DNA from: Rhipicephalus microplus
Lineage: Eukaryota > Arthropoda > Arachnida > Ixodida > Ixodidae
DNA: 64,000 bases
Direction: 5' to 3'
Assembly: GCF_043290135.1 (NCBI RefSeq)
Contig: NC_134710.1
Coordinates: 9,287,821-9,351,820 of the forward strand
Shown here: one piece after another, positions 45,150-57,607 of the stretch
Layout: each line of letters opens with the position of its first letter
How positions within the stretch are numbered: the first letter of the stretch is position 1
The notes under the pieces: generated by a model
Told to the model about the DNA's origin: nothing
What the model saw: the letters and a program-made list of their open reading frames with translations, nothing else
The model's database searches: none
Translations under genes and position numbers: made by a program

Positions 45150-47640
45150 TATAGATGGCGCTGACTTTCACTCCTACTTCTAAATTCACATATAAACCCA
45201 AAAAAGCGGATGGAGGGAAGCCTGCTGTGGTAGCTCAGTGGTTAGAGCATCGAACGCGTTATTCGAAGGTCATAGGTTCGATTCCTGCTCACGGCTGGTT
45301 ATTTTTTCATCCACTTTTCTTTCTTCTTATTTACATTCCATTATTTTAATAACTTCCCCTATATATTCCTTAGCATTACTGTCTGTTAGATCTCGATATA
45401 TTGCGTTAAAACACGGAAAGACGAGCCTTTGGGTATACACATCTTTCCCTCATTTCATTGAACGAGGGTCTCGTACTGGCAGACTTGGTGTCATTAGGTT
45501 GTATACGAGGGACTATCAATCAGCTGCCCGCTCATAATAAGTTCACTTGCTACGTGACGCCAAAAATGCGCATAAAAGTGTGTTTTCACACTTGTCGCTT
45601 GGCTTACAGATGGCGCTGACTGTCACTCCTACTTCTAAATCCACATATAAACCGAAAAAAAGTGGATGGAGGGAAGGCTGCTGTGGTAGCTCAGTAGTTA
45701 GAGTGTCGAACGCGTTATTCGAAGATCGAAGGTTCGATTCCTGCTCACGTCTGGTTATTTTTCATCCACTTTTCTTTTTTCCTATTCACACTCCATTGGT
45801 TCTAGTAACTTCCCCTGTAGATTCCTTACCAATACTGTCTGTTACATCTCATTATTATTGCGTTGAAACACGGAAAAATGAGCCCTTAGGTATACACTTC
45901 TTTCCTTTATTTCATTAAATGTGGGTTTCGTACTGGCAGATTTGGTGTCATTAGGTTGTATACGAGGGACCATTAATCAGCTGCCCGCTGATATTAAGTT
46001 CACGTGCTACGTGATGCCAAACGTGCGCATAAAAGATTGTTTTCACACTCGTTGCTTGGCTTATAGATGGCGCTGACTGTCACTCCTACTTTTAAATTCA
46101 CATATAAACCCAAAAAAGTGAATGGAGGGAAAGCCACTGTGGTAGCTATGTGGTTAGAGCGTCGAACGCGTTATTCGAAGGTCGTAGGTTCGATTCCTGC
46201 TCACGGCTGGTTATTTTTTCATCCACTTTTCTTTCTTCCTATTTACATTCCATTAATTCTAATAACTTCCCCTGTACATTCCTTAGCCTTACTGTCTGTT
46301 AGATCTCATTAATATTGCGTTAAAACACGGAAAAACGAGCCCCTAGGTATACACTTCTTTCCTTTATTTCATTAAATGAGGGTCTCGTACTGGCCGACTT
46401 GGAGTCATTAGGTTGTATACGAGGAACTATTAATCAGCTGCCCGCTCATAATAAGTTCACGTGCTACGTGACGCCAAACATGCTCATAAAAGAGTGTTTT
46501 CACACTCGTCGCTTGGCTTATAGATGGCGCTGACTTTCACTCCTTCTTCTAAATTCACATATAAACCCAAAAAAGCGGATGGAGGGAAGCCTGCTGTGGT
46601 AGCTCAGTGGTTAGAGCACCGAACGCGTTATTCAAAGGTCATAGGTTCGATTCCTGCTCACGGCTGGTTATCTTTTCATCCACTTTTCTTTCTTTCTATT
46701 TACATTCCACTGGTTCTAATAACTTCCCCTGTACATTCCTTAGCCTTACTGTCTGTTAGATCTCATTAATATTGCGTTAAAACACGGAAAAACGAGCCTT
46801 TGGGTATACACTTTTCTCCCTCATTTCATTAAACTAGGGTCTCGTACTGGCAGACTTGGTGTCATTAGGTTGTACTTGAGGGACTATCAATCAGCTGCCC
46901 GCTCATATTAGGTTCACTTGCTACGTGACGCCAAAAATGCGCATAAAAGAGTGTTTTCACACTCGTTGCTTGGCTTATAGATGGCGCTGACTTTCACTCC
47001 TACTTCTAAATTCACATATAAACCCAAAAAAGCGGATGGAGGGAAGGCTGCTGCGGTAGCTCAGTGGTTAGAGCATCGAGCGTGTTATTCGAATGTCATA
47101 GGTTCGATTCCTGCTCACGGCTGGTTATTTTTTCATCCACTTTTTTTTCTTCTTATTTACATTCCATTATTTTAATAACTTCCCCTATATATTTCTTAGC
47201 ATTACTGTCTGTTAGATCTCGATATATTGCGTTAAAACACGGAAAGACGAGCCTTTGGGTATACACATCTTTCCCTCATTTCATTGAACGAGGGTCTCGT
47301 ACTGGCAGACTTGGTGTCATTAGGTTGTATACGAGGGACTATCAATCAGCTGCCCGCTCATAATAAGTTCACTTGCTACGTGACGCCAAAAATGCGCATA
47401 AAAGAGTGTTTTCACACTTGTCGCTTGGCTTACAGATGGCGCTGACTGTCACTCCTACTTCTAATTCCACATATAAACCGAAAAAAAGTGGATGGAGGGA
47501 AGGCTGCTGTGGTAGCTCAGTAGTTAGAGTGTTGAACGCGTTATTCGAAGATCGAAGGTTCGATTCCTGCTCACGTCTGGTTATTTTTCATCCACTTTTC
47601 TTTTTTCCTATTAACACTCCATTGGTTCTAGTAACTTCCC
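45150..47640 (+). repeat. 4-unit duplication within satellite (shift 1,826 bp)
   Basis: 45155-45800 and 46981-47630 share rare variants (TTATTTTAATAACTTCCCC, TCTCGATATATTGCG, TTCATTGAACGAGG) at a constant shift of 1,826 bp, about four units. Confidence 0.7.
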
Positions 47641-48039
47641 CTGTACATTCCTTTACTTACTGTCTGTTAGATCTCATTAATATTGCGTTAAAACACGCAA
47701 AAACGAGCCTTTGGGTATACACTTTTCTCCCTCATTTCATTAAACTAGGGTCTCGTACTGGCAGACTTGGTGTCATTAGGTCGTACTCGAGGGACTATCA
47801 ATCAGCTGCCCGCTCATATTAGGTTCACTTGCTACGTGACGCCAAAAATGCGCATAAAAGAGTGTTTTCACACTTGTCACTTGGCCTATAGATGGCGCTG
47901 ACTCTCTCTCCTACTTCTAAATTCCCATATAAACCCAAAAAAGTGGATGAAGGGAAGGCTGCTGTGGTAGCTCAGTGGTTAGAGCATCGAATGCGTTATT
48001 CGAGGGTCATAGGTTCGACTCCTGCTCACGGCTGGTTAT

Positions 48040-48130
48040 TTTTTCATCCACTTTTCTTTCTTCTTATCCACTTTTCTTTCTTCTTAAAGTGGATGGAGGG
48101 AAGGCCGCTGTGGTAGCTATGTGGTTAGAG
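48040..48130 (+). repeat. Shortened satellite unit (~144 bp)
   Basis: Two tRNA-like heads lie only about 144 bp apart (47956 and 48100). The CCACTTTTCTTTCTTCTTA segment is repeated and then jumps directly to AAAGTGGATGGAGG, so about 313 bp of a unit is missing, probably by recombination between short T/C-rich matches. Confidence 0.85.
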
Positions 48131-50887
48131 CATCGAACGTGTTATTCGAAAATCGTAGGTTGGTTTCCTGCTCACGGCTGGTTATTTTTTCATCCACTTT
48201 TCTTTCTTCTTATTCACATTGCATTGGTTCTTACAACTTCCCCTGTACATTCCTTAGCATTACAGTCTGTTATATCTCATTATTATTGCGTTAAAACACG
48301 GAAAAACGAGCCCTTAGGTATACACTTCTTTCCTTTATTTCAATAAATGAGGGTCTCGTACTGGCCGACTTGGAGTCATTAGGTTGTATACGAGGGTCTC
48401 GTACTGGCAGACTTGGTGTCATAAGGTTGTATACGAAGGACTATTAATCAGCTGCCCGCTCATAATGAGTTCACGTGCTACGTGACGCCAAACATGCGCA
48501 TAAAAGAGTGTTTTCACACACGTCGCTCTGCTCACAGATGGCGCTGACTGTCACTCCTACTTCTAAATCCACATATAACCGAAAAATGGGGATGGAGGGA
48601 AGGCCGCGGTGGTAGCTCAGTGGTTAGAGCATCAAACGCGTTATTCGAAAGTCGTAGGTTCGATTCCTGTTCACGTCTGGTTATTTTTTCATCCACTTTT
48701 CTTTCTTCTTATTTACACTCCATTGGTTCTAATAACTTCCCCTGTACATTCCTTAGCATTACTGTCTGTTACATCTCACTATTGTTTCATTGAAACACGG
48801 AAAAACGAGCCCTTAGGTATACACTTCTTTCCCTTATTTCATAAAACGAGGGTCCCGTACTGGCAGACTTGGTGTCATAAGATTGTATACGAGGGACTAT
48901 TATTCAGCTGCCTGCTCACAATAGGTTCACGTTCTACGTGACGCAAAACATGCGCATAAAAGAGTGTTTTCACACTCGTCGCTTGACTTATAGATGGCGC
49001 TGACTGTCACTCCTACTTCTAAATTCACATATAAAACCAAAAAAGTGAATGGAGGGAAAGCCACTGTGGTAGCTATGTGGTTAGAGCGTCTAACGCGTTT
49101 TTCGATGGTCGTAGGTTTGATTCCTGCTCACGGCTGGGTATTTTTTCATCCACTTTTCTTTCTTCTTATTTACATTCCATTGGTTCTAATAACTTCCCCT
49201 GTACATTCCTTAGCCTTACTGTCTGTTAGATCTCAATAATATTGCGTTACAACACGGAAAAAGGAGCCCCTAGGTATACACTACTTTCCTTTATTTCAAT
49301 AAATGAGGGTCTCGTACTGGCCGACTTAGAGTCATTAGGTTGTATACGAGGGACCCTTAATCAGCTGCCCGCTCATAATGAGTTCACGTGCTACGTGACG
49401 CCAAACATGCGCATTAAAGAGTGTTTTCACACTCGTCGCTTGGCTTACAGATGGCGCTGACTGTCACTCCTACTTCTAAATCCACATATAAACCGAAAAA
49501 TTGGATGGAGGGAAGGCTGCTGTGGTAGCTCAGTGGTTAGAGCATTTAACGCGTTATTCGAAGGTCGTAGGTTCGATTCCTGCTCAAGTCTGGTTATTTT
49601 TTCATACACTTTTCTTTCTTCTTCTTTACACTCCATTGGTTCTAATAACTTTCCCTGTAAATTGCTTAGCATTACTCTCTGTTAGATCTCATTAATATTG
49701 CGTTGAAACACGGAAAAACGAGCCCTTAGGTATACGCTTCTTTCCCTTATTTCATTAAACGAGGGTCTCGTACTGGCTGACTTGGTGTCATTAGGTTATA
49801 TACGAGGGACTATTAAACAGCTGCCCGCTCGCATTAGGTTCACGTGCTACGTGACGCCAAACATGCGCATAAAGGAGTGTTTTCACACTCGTCGCTTGGC
49901 TTACAGATGGCGCTGACTGTCACTCCTACTTCTAAATTCACATATAAACCCAAAAAAAGTGGATGGAGGGAAGGCCGCTGTGGTAGCTATGTGGTTAGAG
50001 CATCGAACGTGTTATTCGAAAATCGTAGGTTGGTTTCCTGCTCACGGCTGGTTATTTTTTCATCCACTTTTCTTTCTTCTTATTCACATTGCATTGGTTC
50101 TAATAACTTCCTGTGTACATTCCTTAGCATTACAGTCTGTTATATCTCATTATTATTGCGTTAAAACACGGAAAAACGAGCCCTTAGGTATACACTTCTT
50201 TCCTTTATTTCAATAAATGAGGGTCTCGTACTGGCAGACTTGGTGTCATTAGGTTGTACACGAGGGACTATTAATCAGCTGCCCGCTCATAATAAGTTCT
50301 CGTGCTACGTGATGCCAAACATGCGCATAAAAGAGTGCTTTCACACTCGTCGCTTGGCTTATAGATGGCGCTGACTGTCACTCCTACTTCTAAACTCACA
50401 TATAAACCCAAAAAAGTGAATGGAGGGAAAGCCACTGTGGTAGCTATGTGGTTAGAGCGTCTAACGCGTTTTTCGAAGGTTGTAGGTTTGATTTCTGCTC
50501 ACGGCTGGTTATTTTTTCATCCACTTTTCTTTCTTCTTATTTACACTCCAATGGTTCTAATAACTTTCCCTGTACATTCCTTAGCATTACTGTCTGTTAG
50601 ATCTCATTATTATTGCGTTGAAACACGGAAAAACGATCCCTTAGGTATACGCTTCTTTCCCTTATTTCATTAAACGAGGGTCTCGTACTGGCTGACTTGG
50701 TGTCATTAGGTTGTAAACGAGGGGCTATTAATCAGCTGCCCGCTCACATTAGGTTCACGTGCTATGTGACGCCAAACATGCGCATAAAAGAGTGTCTTCA
50801 CACTCGTCGCTTGGCTTATAGATGGCGCTGACTGTCACTCCTACTTCTAAATTCACATATAAACCCAAAAAAGCGGATGGAGGGAAG

Positions 50888-50974
50888 GCTGCTGTGGTAG
50901 CTCAGTGGTTAGAGCATCGAACGCGTTATTCGAAGGTCATAGGTTCGATTCCTGCTCACGGCTGGTTATTTTTT
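50888..50974 (+). other. Representative tRNA-like segment with pol III boxes and T-run
   Basis: A typical array copy. D-arm GCTC/GAGC, anticodon arm TCGAA-CGCGTTA-TTCGA (perfect 5-bp stem, 7-nt loop) and T-arm with loop TTCGATT all fold. The outer acceptor stem pairs for four positions, then mismatches. A box TAGCTCAGTGG at 50898-50908; B box GGTTCGATTCC at 50942-50952; T6 run at 50969-50974, giving a predicted transcript of about 87 nt. Nominal anticodon CGT, but the base before it is G rather than the invariant U, so it is unlikely to decode. Head structure suggests origin from a tRNA such as tRNA-Lys; this is inference. Confidence 0.75.
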
Positions 50975-51278
50975 CATCCACTTTTCTTTCTTCCTATTTA
51001 CACTCCATTGGTTCTAATAACTTCCCCTGTACATTCCTTACCAATACTGTCTGTTACATCTCATTATTATTGCGTTGAAACACTGAAAAACGAGCCCTTA
51101 GGTATACACTTCTTTCCCTTATTTCATTAAATGAGAGTCTCGTATTGGCAGACTTGGTCTCATTAGGTTGTACACGAGGGACTATTAATCAGCTGCCCGC
51201 TCATAATAAGTTCTCGTGCTACGTGATGCCAAACATGCGCATAAAAGAGTGCTTTCACACTCGTCGCTTGGCTTATAG

Positions 51279-53106
51279 ATGGCACTGACTGTCACTCCTA
51301 CTTCTAAATCCACATATAAACCAAAAAATGGGGATGGAGGGAAGGCCGCTGTGGTAGCTCATTGGTTAGAGCATCGAACGCGTTATTCGAATGTCGTAGG
51401 TTCGATTCCTGTTCACGTCTGGTTATTTTTTCATCCACTTTTCTTTCTTCTTATTTACACTCGATTGGTTCTAATAACTTCTCCTGTACATTCCTTAGCA
51501 TTACTGTCTGTTACATCTCACTATTGTTGCGTTGAAACACGGAAAAACGAGCCCTTAGGTATACACTTCCTTCCCTTATTTCATAAAACGAGGGTCCCGT
51601 ACTGGCAGACTTGGTGTCATTAGGTTGTATACGAGGGACTATTAATCAGCTGCCCGCTGATATTAAGTTCACGTGCTACGTGATGCCAAACATGCGCATA
51701 AAAGATTGTTTTCACACTCGTCGCTTGGCTTATAGATGACGCTGACTGTCACTCCTACTTCTAAATTCCCATATAAACCCAAAAAGGTGAATGGAGGGAA
51801 AGCCACTGAGGTAGCTATGTGGTTAGAGCGTCGAACACGTTATTCCAAGGTCGTAGGTTCGATTCCTGCTTACGGCTGGTTATTTTTTTATCCAATTTTC
51901 TTTCTTCCTATTAACATTCCATTGGTTCTAATAACTTCCCCTGTACCTTCGCTAGCCTTACTGTCTGTTAGATCTCATTAATATTGCGTTAAAGCACGGA
52001 AAAACGAGCCCCTAGGTATACACTTCTTTCCTTTATTTCATTAAATGAGAGTCTCGTATTGGCAGACTTGGTCTCATTAGGTTGTACACGAGGGACTACT
52101 AATCAGCTGCCCGCTCATAATAAGTTCACGTGCTACGTGATGCCAAACATGCGCATAAAAAAGTGCTTTCACACTCGTCGCTTGGCTTATAGATGGCGCT
52201 GACTGTCACTCCTACTTCTAAATTCACATATAAACCCAAAAAAGCGGATGGAGGGAAGGCTGCTGTGGTAGCTCAGTGGTTAGAGCATCGAACGCGTTAT
52301 TCGAAGGTCATAGGTTCGATTCCTGCTCACGGCTGGTTATTTTTTCATCCACTTTTCTTTCTTCCTATTTACACTCCATTGGTTCTAATAACTTCCCCTG
52401 TACATTCCTTACCAATACTGTCTGTTACATGTCATTATTATTGCGTTGAAACACGGAAAAACGAGCCCTTAGGTATACACTTCTTTCCCTTATTTCATTA
52501 AACGAGAGTCTCGTATTGGCAGACTTGGTCTCATTAGGTTGTACACGAGCGACTATTAATCAGCTGCCCACTCATAATAAGTTCACGTGCTACGTGATGC
52601 CAAACATGCGCATAAAAGAGTGCTTTCACACTCGTAACTTGGCTTATAGATGGCGCTGACTGTCACTCCTACTTCTAAATCCACATATGAACCGAAAAAA
52701 TAGGATGGAGGGAAGACCGCTGTGGTAGCTCAAAGGTTAGAGCATCGAACGCGTTATTCGAAAGTCGTATGTTCCATTCCTGTTCACGTCTGGTTATTTT
52801 TTCATCCACTTTTCTTTTTTCCTATTTACACTCCATTGGTTCTAATAACTTCCCCTGTACATTCCTTAGCCTTACTGTCTGTTAGATCTCATTAATATTG
52901 CGTTAAAACACGGAAAAACGAGCCCCTAGGTATACACTTCTTTCCTTTATTTCATTAAATGAGGGTCTCCTACTGGCCGACTTGGAGTCATTAGGTTGTA
53001 TACGAGGGACTAATAATCAGCTGCCTGCTCATAATAAGTTCACGTGCTACGTGATGCCAAACATGCGCATAAAAGACTGTTTTCACACTCGTCGCTTGGC
53101 TTATAG
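51279..53106 (+). repeat. Higher-order satellite repeat, 4 units, copy 1
   Basis: 1,828-bp block nearly identical to 53107-54934; shares private variants (e.g. head GTTATTCGAATGTCG, CGATTGGTTC, TACCTTCGCTAGCC, AAAGGTTAGAG). Confidence 0.85.
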
Positions 53107-54934
53107 ATGGCGCTGACTGTCACTCCTACTTCTAAATCCACATATAAACCAAAAAATGGGGATGGAGGGAAGGCCGCTGTGGTAGCTCATTGGTTAGAGC
53201 ATCGAACGCGTTATTCGAATGTCGTAGGTTCGATTCCTGTTCACGTCTGGTTATTTTTTCATCCACTTTTCTTTCTTCTTATTTACACTCGATTGGTTCT
53301 AATAACTTCTCCTGTACATTCCTTAGCATTACTGTCTGTTACATCTCACTATTGTTGCGTTGAAACACGGAAAAACGAGCCCTTAGGTATACACTTCCTT
53401 CCCTTATTTCATAAAACGAGGGTCCCGTACTGGCAGACTTGGTGTCATTAGGTTGTATACGAGGGACTATTAATCAGCTGCCCGCTGATATTAGGTTCAC
53501 GTGCTACGTGATGCCAAACATGCGCATAAAAGATTGTTTTCACACTCGTCGCTTGGCTTATAGATGACGCTGACTGTCACTCCTACTTCTAATTTCCCAT
53601 ATAAACCCAAAAAGGTGAATGGAGGGAAAGCCACTGAGGTAGCTATGTGGTTAGAGCGTCGAACACGTTATTCCAAGGTCGTAGGTTCGATTCCTGCTTA
53701 CGGCTGGTTATTTTTTTATCCAATTTTCTTTCTTCCTATTTACATTCCATTGGTTCTAATAACTTCCCCTGTACCTTCGCTAGCCTTACTGTCTGTTAGA
53801 TCTCATTAATATTGCGTTAAAACACGGAAAAACGAGCCCCTAGGTATACACTTCTTTCCTTTATTTCATTAAATGAGAGTCTCGTATTGGCAGACTTGGT
53901 CTCATTAGGTTGTACACGAGGGACTATTAATCAGCTGCCCGCTCATAATAAGTTCACGTGCTACGTGATGCCAAACATGCGCATAAAAAAGTGCTTTCAC
54001 ACTCGTCGCTTGGCTTATAGATGGCGCTGACGGTCACTCCTACTTCTAAATTCACATATAAACCCAAAAAAGCGGATGGAGGGAAGGCTGCTGTGGTAGC
54101 TCAGTGGTTAGAGCATCGAACGCGTTATTCGAAGGTCATAGGTTCGATTCCTGCTCACGGCTGGTTATTTTTTCATCCACTTTTCTTTCTTCCTATTTAC
54201 ACTCCATTGGTTCTAATAACTTCCCCTGTACATTCCTTACCAATACTGTCTGTTACATGTCATTATTATTGCGTTGAAACACGGAAAAACGAGCCCTTAG
54301 GTATACACTTCTTTCCCTTATTTCATTAAACGAGAGTCTCGTGTTGGCAGACTTGGTCTCATTAGGTTGTACACGAGCGACTATTAATCAGCTGCCCACT
54401 CATAATAAGTTCACGTGCTACGTGATGCCAAACATGCGCATAAAAGAGTGCTTTCACACTCGTCGCTTTGCTTATAGATGGCGCTGACTGTCACTCCTAC
54501 TTCTAAATCCACATGTGAACCGAAAAAATAGGATGGAGGGAAGACCGCTGTGGTAGCTCAAAGGTTAGAGCATCGAACGCGTTATTCGAAAGTCGTAGGT
54601 TCCATTCCTGTTCACGTCTGGTTATTTTTTCATCCACTTTTCTTTTTTCATATATACACTCCATTGGTTCTAATAACTTCCCCTGTACATTCCTTAGCCT
54701 TACTGTCTGTTAGATCTCATTAATATTGCGTTAAAACACGGAAAAACGAGCCCCTAGGTATACACTTCTTTCTTTTATTTCATTAAATGAGGGTCTCCTA
54801 CTGGCCGACTTGGAGTCATTAGGTTGTATACGAGGGACTAATAATCAGCTGCCCGCTCATAATAAGTTCACGTGCTACGTGACGCCAAACATGCGCATAA
54901 AAGACTGTTTTCACACTCGTCGCTTGGCTTATAG
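53107..54934 (+). repeat. Higher-order satellite repeat, 4 units, copy 2
   Basis: Tandem partner of 51279-53106 with only scattered differences, implying a recent unequal exchange or segmental duplication. Confidence 0.85.
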
Positions 54935-57607
54935 ATGGCGCCGACTTTCACTCTCACTTCTAAATTCACATATAAACCCAAAAAAGCGGATGGAGGGAAG
55001 GCTGCTGTGGTAGCTCAGTGGTTAGAGCATCGAACGCGTTATTCGAAGGTCATAGGTTCGATTCCTGCTCACGGCTGGTTATTTTTTCATCCACTTTTCT
55101 TTCTTCTTATTTACATTCTATTATTTTACTAACTTCCCCTATATATTCCTTAGCCTTACTGTCTGTTAGATCTCATTAATATTGCGTGAAAACACGGAAA
55201 AATGAGCCCTTAGGTATACACTTCTTTACTTTATTTCAATTAATGAGGGTCTCGTACTGGCCGACTTAAAGTCATTAGGTTGTATACGAGGGACCATTAA
55301 TCAGCTGCCCGCTCATAATAAGTTCACGTGCTACGTGATGCCAAACATGCGCATAAAAGAATGCTTTCACACTCGTCGCTTGGCTTATAGATGGCGCTGA
55401 CTGTCACTCCCACTTCTAAATCCACATATAAACCGAAAAATGGGGATGGAGGGAAGGCCGCTGTGGTAGCTCAGTGGTTAGAGTATCGATCGCGTTATTC
55501 GAAAGTCGTAGGTTCGATTCCTGTTCACGTCTGGTTATTTTTTCATCCACTTTTCTTTCTTCTTATTTACACTCCATTAGTTCTAATAACTTCCCCTGTA
55601 CATTCCTTAGCATTACTGACTGTTACATCTCACTATTGTTGCGTTGAAACACGGAAAAACGAGCCCTTAGGTATACACTTCTTTCCCTTATTTCATAAAA
55701 TGAGGATCCCGTACTGGCAGACTTGGTGTCATAAGGTTGTATACGAGGGACTATTAATCAGCTGCCCGCTCATAATAAGTTCACGTTCTACGTGACGCCA
55801 AACATGCGCATAAAAGGGTGTTTTCCCACTCGTCGCTTGGCTTATAGATGGTGCTGACTGTCACTCCTACTTCTAAATTCACATATAAACCCAAAAAAGT
55901 GAATGGAGGGAAAGCCACTGTGGTGGCTATGTGGTTAGAGCGTCTAACGCGTTTTTCGAAGGTCGTAGGTTCGATTCCTGCTCACGGCTGGTTATTTTTT
56001 TATCCACCTTTCTTTCTTCTTATTTACATTCCATTGGTTCTAATAACTTCTCTTTACATTCCTTAGCCTTACTGTCTGTTAGATCTCATTAATATTGCGT
56101 TAAAACACGGAAAAACGAGCCCCTAGGTATACTTTTCTTTCCTTTATTTCATTAAATGAGGGTCTCGCACTGGCCGACTTGGAGTCATTAGGTTGTATAC
56201 GAGGGACTATTAATCAGCTGCCCGCTGATATTAAGTTCACGTGCTACCTGATGCCAAACATGCGCATAAAAGAGTGTTTTCACACTCGTCGCTTGGCTTA
56301 TAGATGGCGCTGACTGTCACTCCTACTTCTAAATTCACATATAAACCCAAAAAGGTGAATGGAGGGAAATCCACTGTGGTAGCTATGTGGTTAGAGCGTC
56401 TAACGCGTTTTTCGAAGGTCGTAGGTTCGATTCCTGCTCACGGCTGGTTATTTTTTCATCCAGTTTTCTTTCTTCTTATTTACATTCCATTGGTTCTAAT
56501 AACTTCCCCTGTACATTCCTTAGCCTTACTGTCTGTTAGATCTCATTAATATTGCGTTAAAACACGGAAAAACAAGCCCCTAGGTATACACTTCTTTCCT
56601 TTATTTCATTAAATGAGGGTCTCGTACAGGCCGACTTGGAGTCATTAGGTTGTATACGAGGGACTAATAATCAGCTGCCCGCTCATAATAAGTTCACGTG
56701 CTACGTGACACCAAACATAAGCATAAAAGAGTGTTTTCACACTCGTCGCTTGGCTTATACATGGCGCTGACTGTCACTCCTACTTCTAAATCCACATATA
56801 AACCGAAAAAAGTGGATGGAGGGAAGGCCGCTGTGGTAGCTCAGTGGTTAGAGTTTCGAATGCGTTATTCGAAGGTCGTAGGTTCGATTCCTGCTCATGT
56901 CTGGTTATTTTTTCAACCACTTTTCTTTCTTGTTATTTACACTCCATTGGTTCTAATAACTTCCCCTGTACATTCCTGAGCATTACTGTCTGTTAGATCT
57001 CATTATTATTGCGTTGAAACACGGAAAAACGAGCCCTTAGGTACACACTTCTTTTCTTTATTTCATTAATTGAGGGTCTCGTACTGGCAGATTTGGTGTC
57101 ATTAGGTTGTATACGAGGGACTATTAATCAGCTGCCCGGTGATATTAAGTTCACGTGCTACCTGATGCCAAACATGCGCATAAAAGAGTGTTTTCACACT
57201 CGTCGCTTGGCTTATAGATGGCGCTGACTGTCACTCCTACTTCTAAATTCACATATAAACCCAAAAAGGTGAATGGAGGGAAAGCCACTGTGGTAGCTAT
57301 GTGGTTAGAGCGTCGAACGCGTTATTGGAAGGTCGTAGGTTCGATGCCTGCTCACGGCTGGTTATTTTTTCATCCAGTTTTCTTCTTATTTACATTCCAT
57401 TGGTTCTAATAACTTCCCCTGTACATTCCTTAGCCTTACTGTCTGTTAGATCTCATTAATATTGCGTTAAAACACGGAAAAACGAGCCCCTAGGTATACA
57501 CTTCTTTCCTTTATTTCATTAAATGAGGGTCTCGTACAGGCCGACTTGGAGTCATTACGTTGTATACGAGGGACTAATAATCAGCTGCCCGCTCATAATA
57601 AGTTCAC

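Noticed and set aside
50888..50962. Functional tRNA genes in each unit
   Set aside because: The acceptor stem pairs only in its outer four positions and the anticodon loop lacks U at position 33, so decoding tRNAs are unlikely; treated as tRNA-derived repeats.
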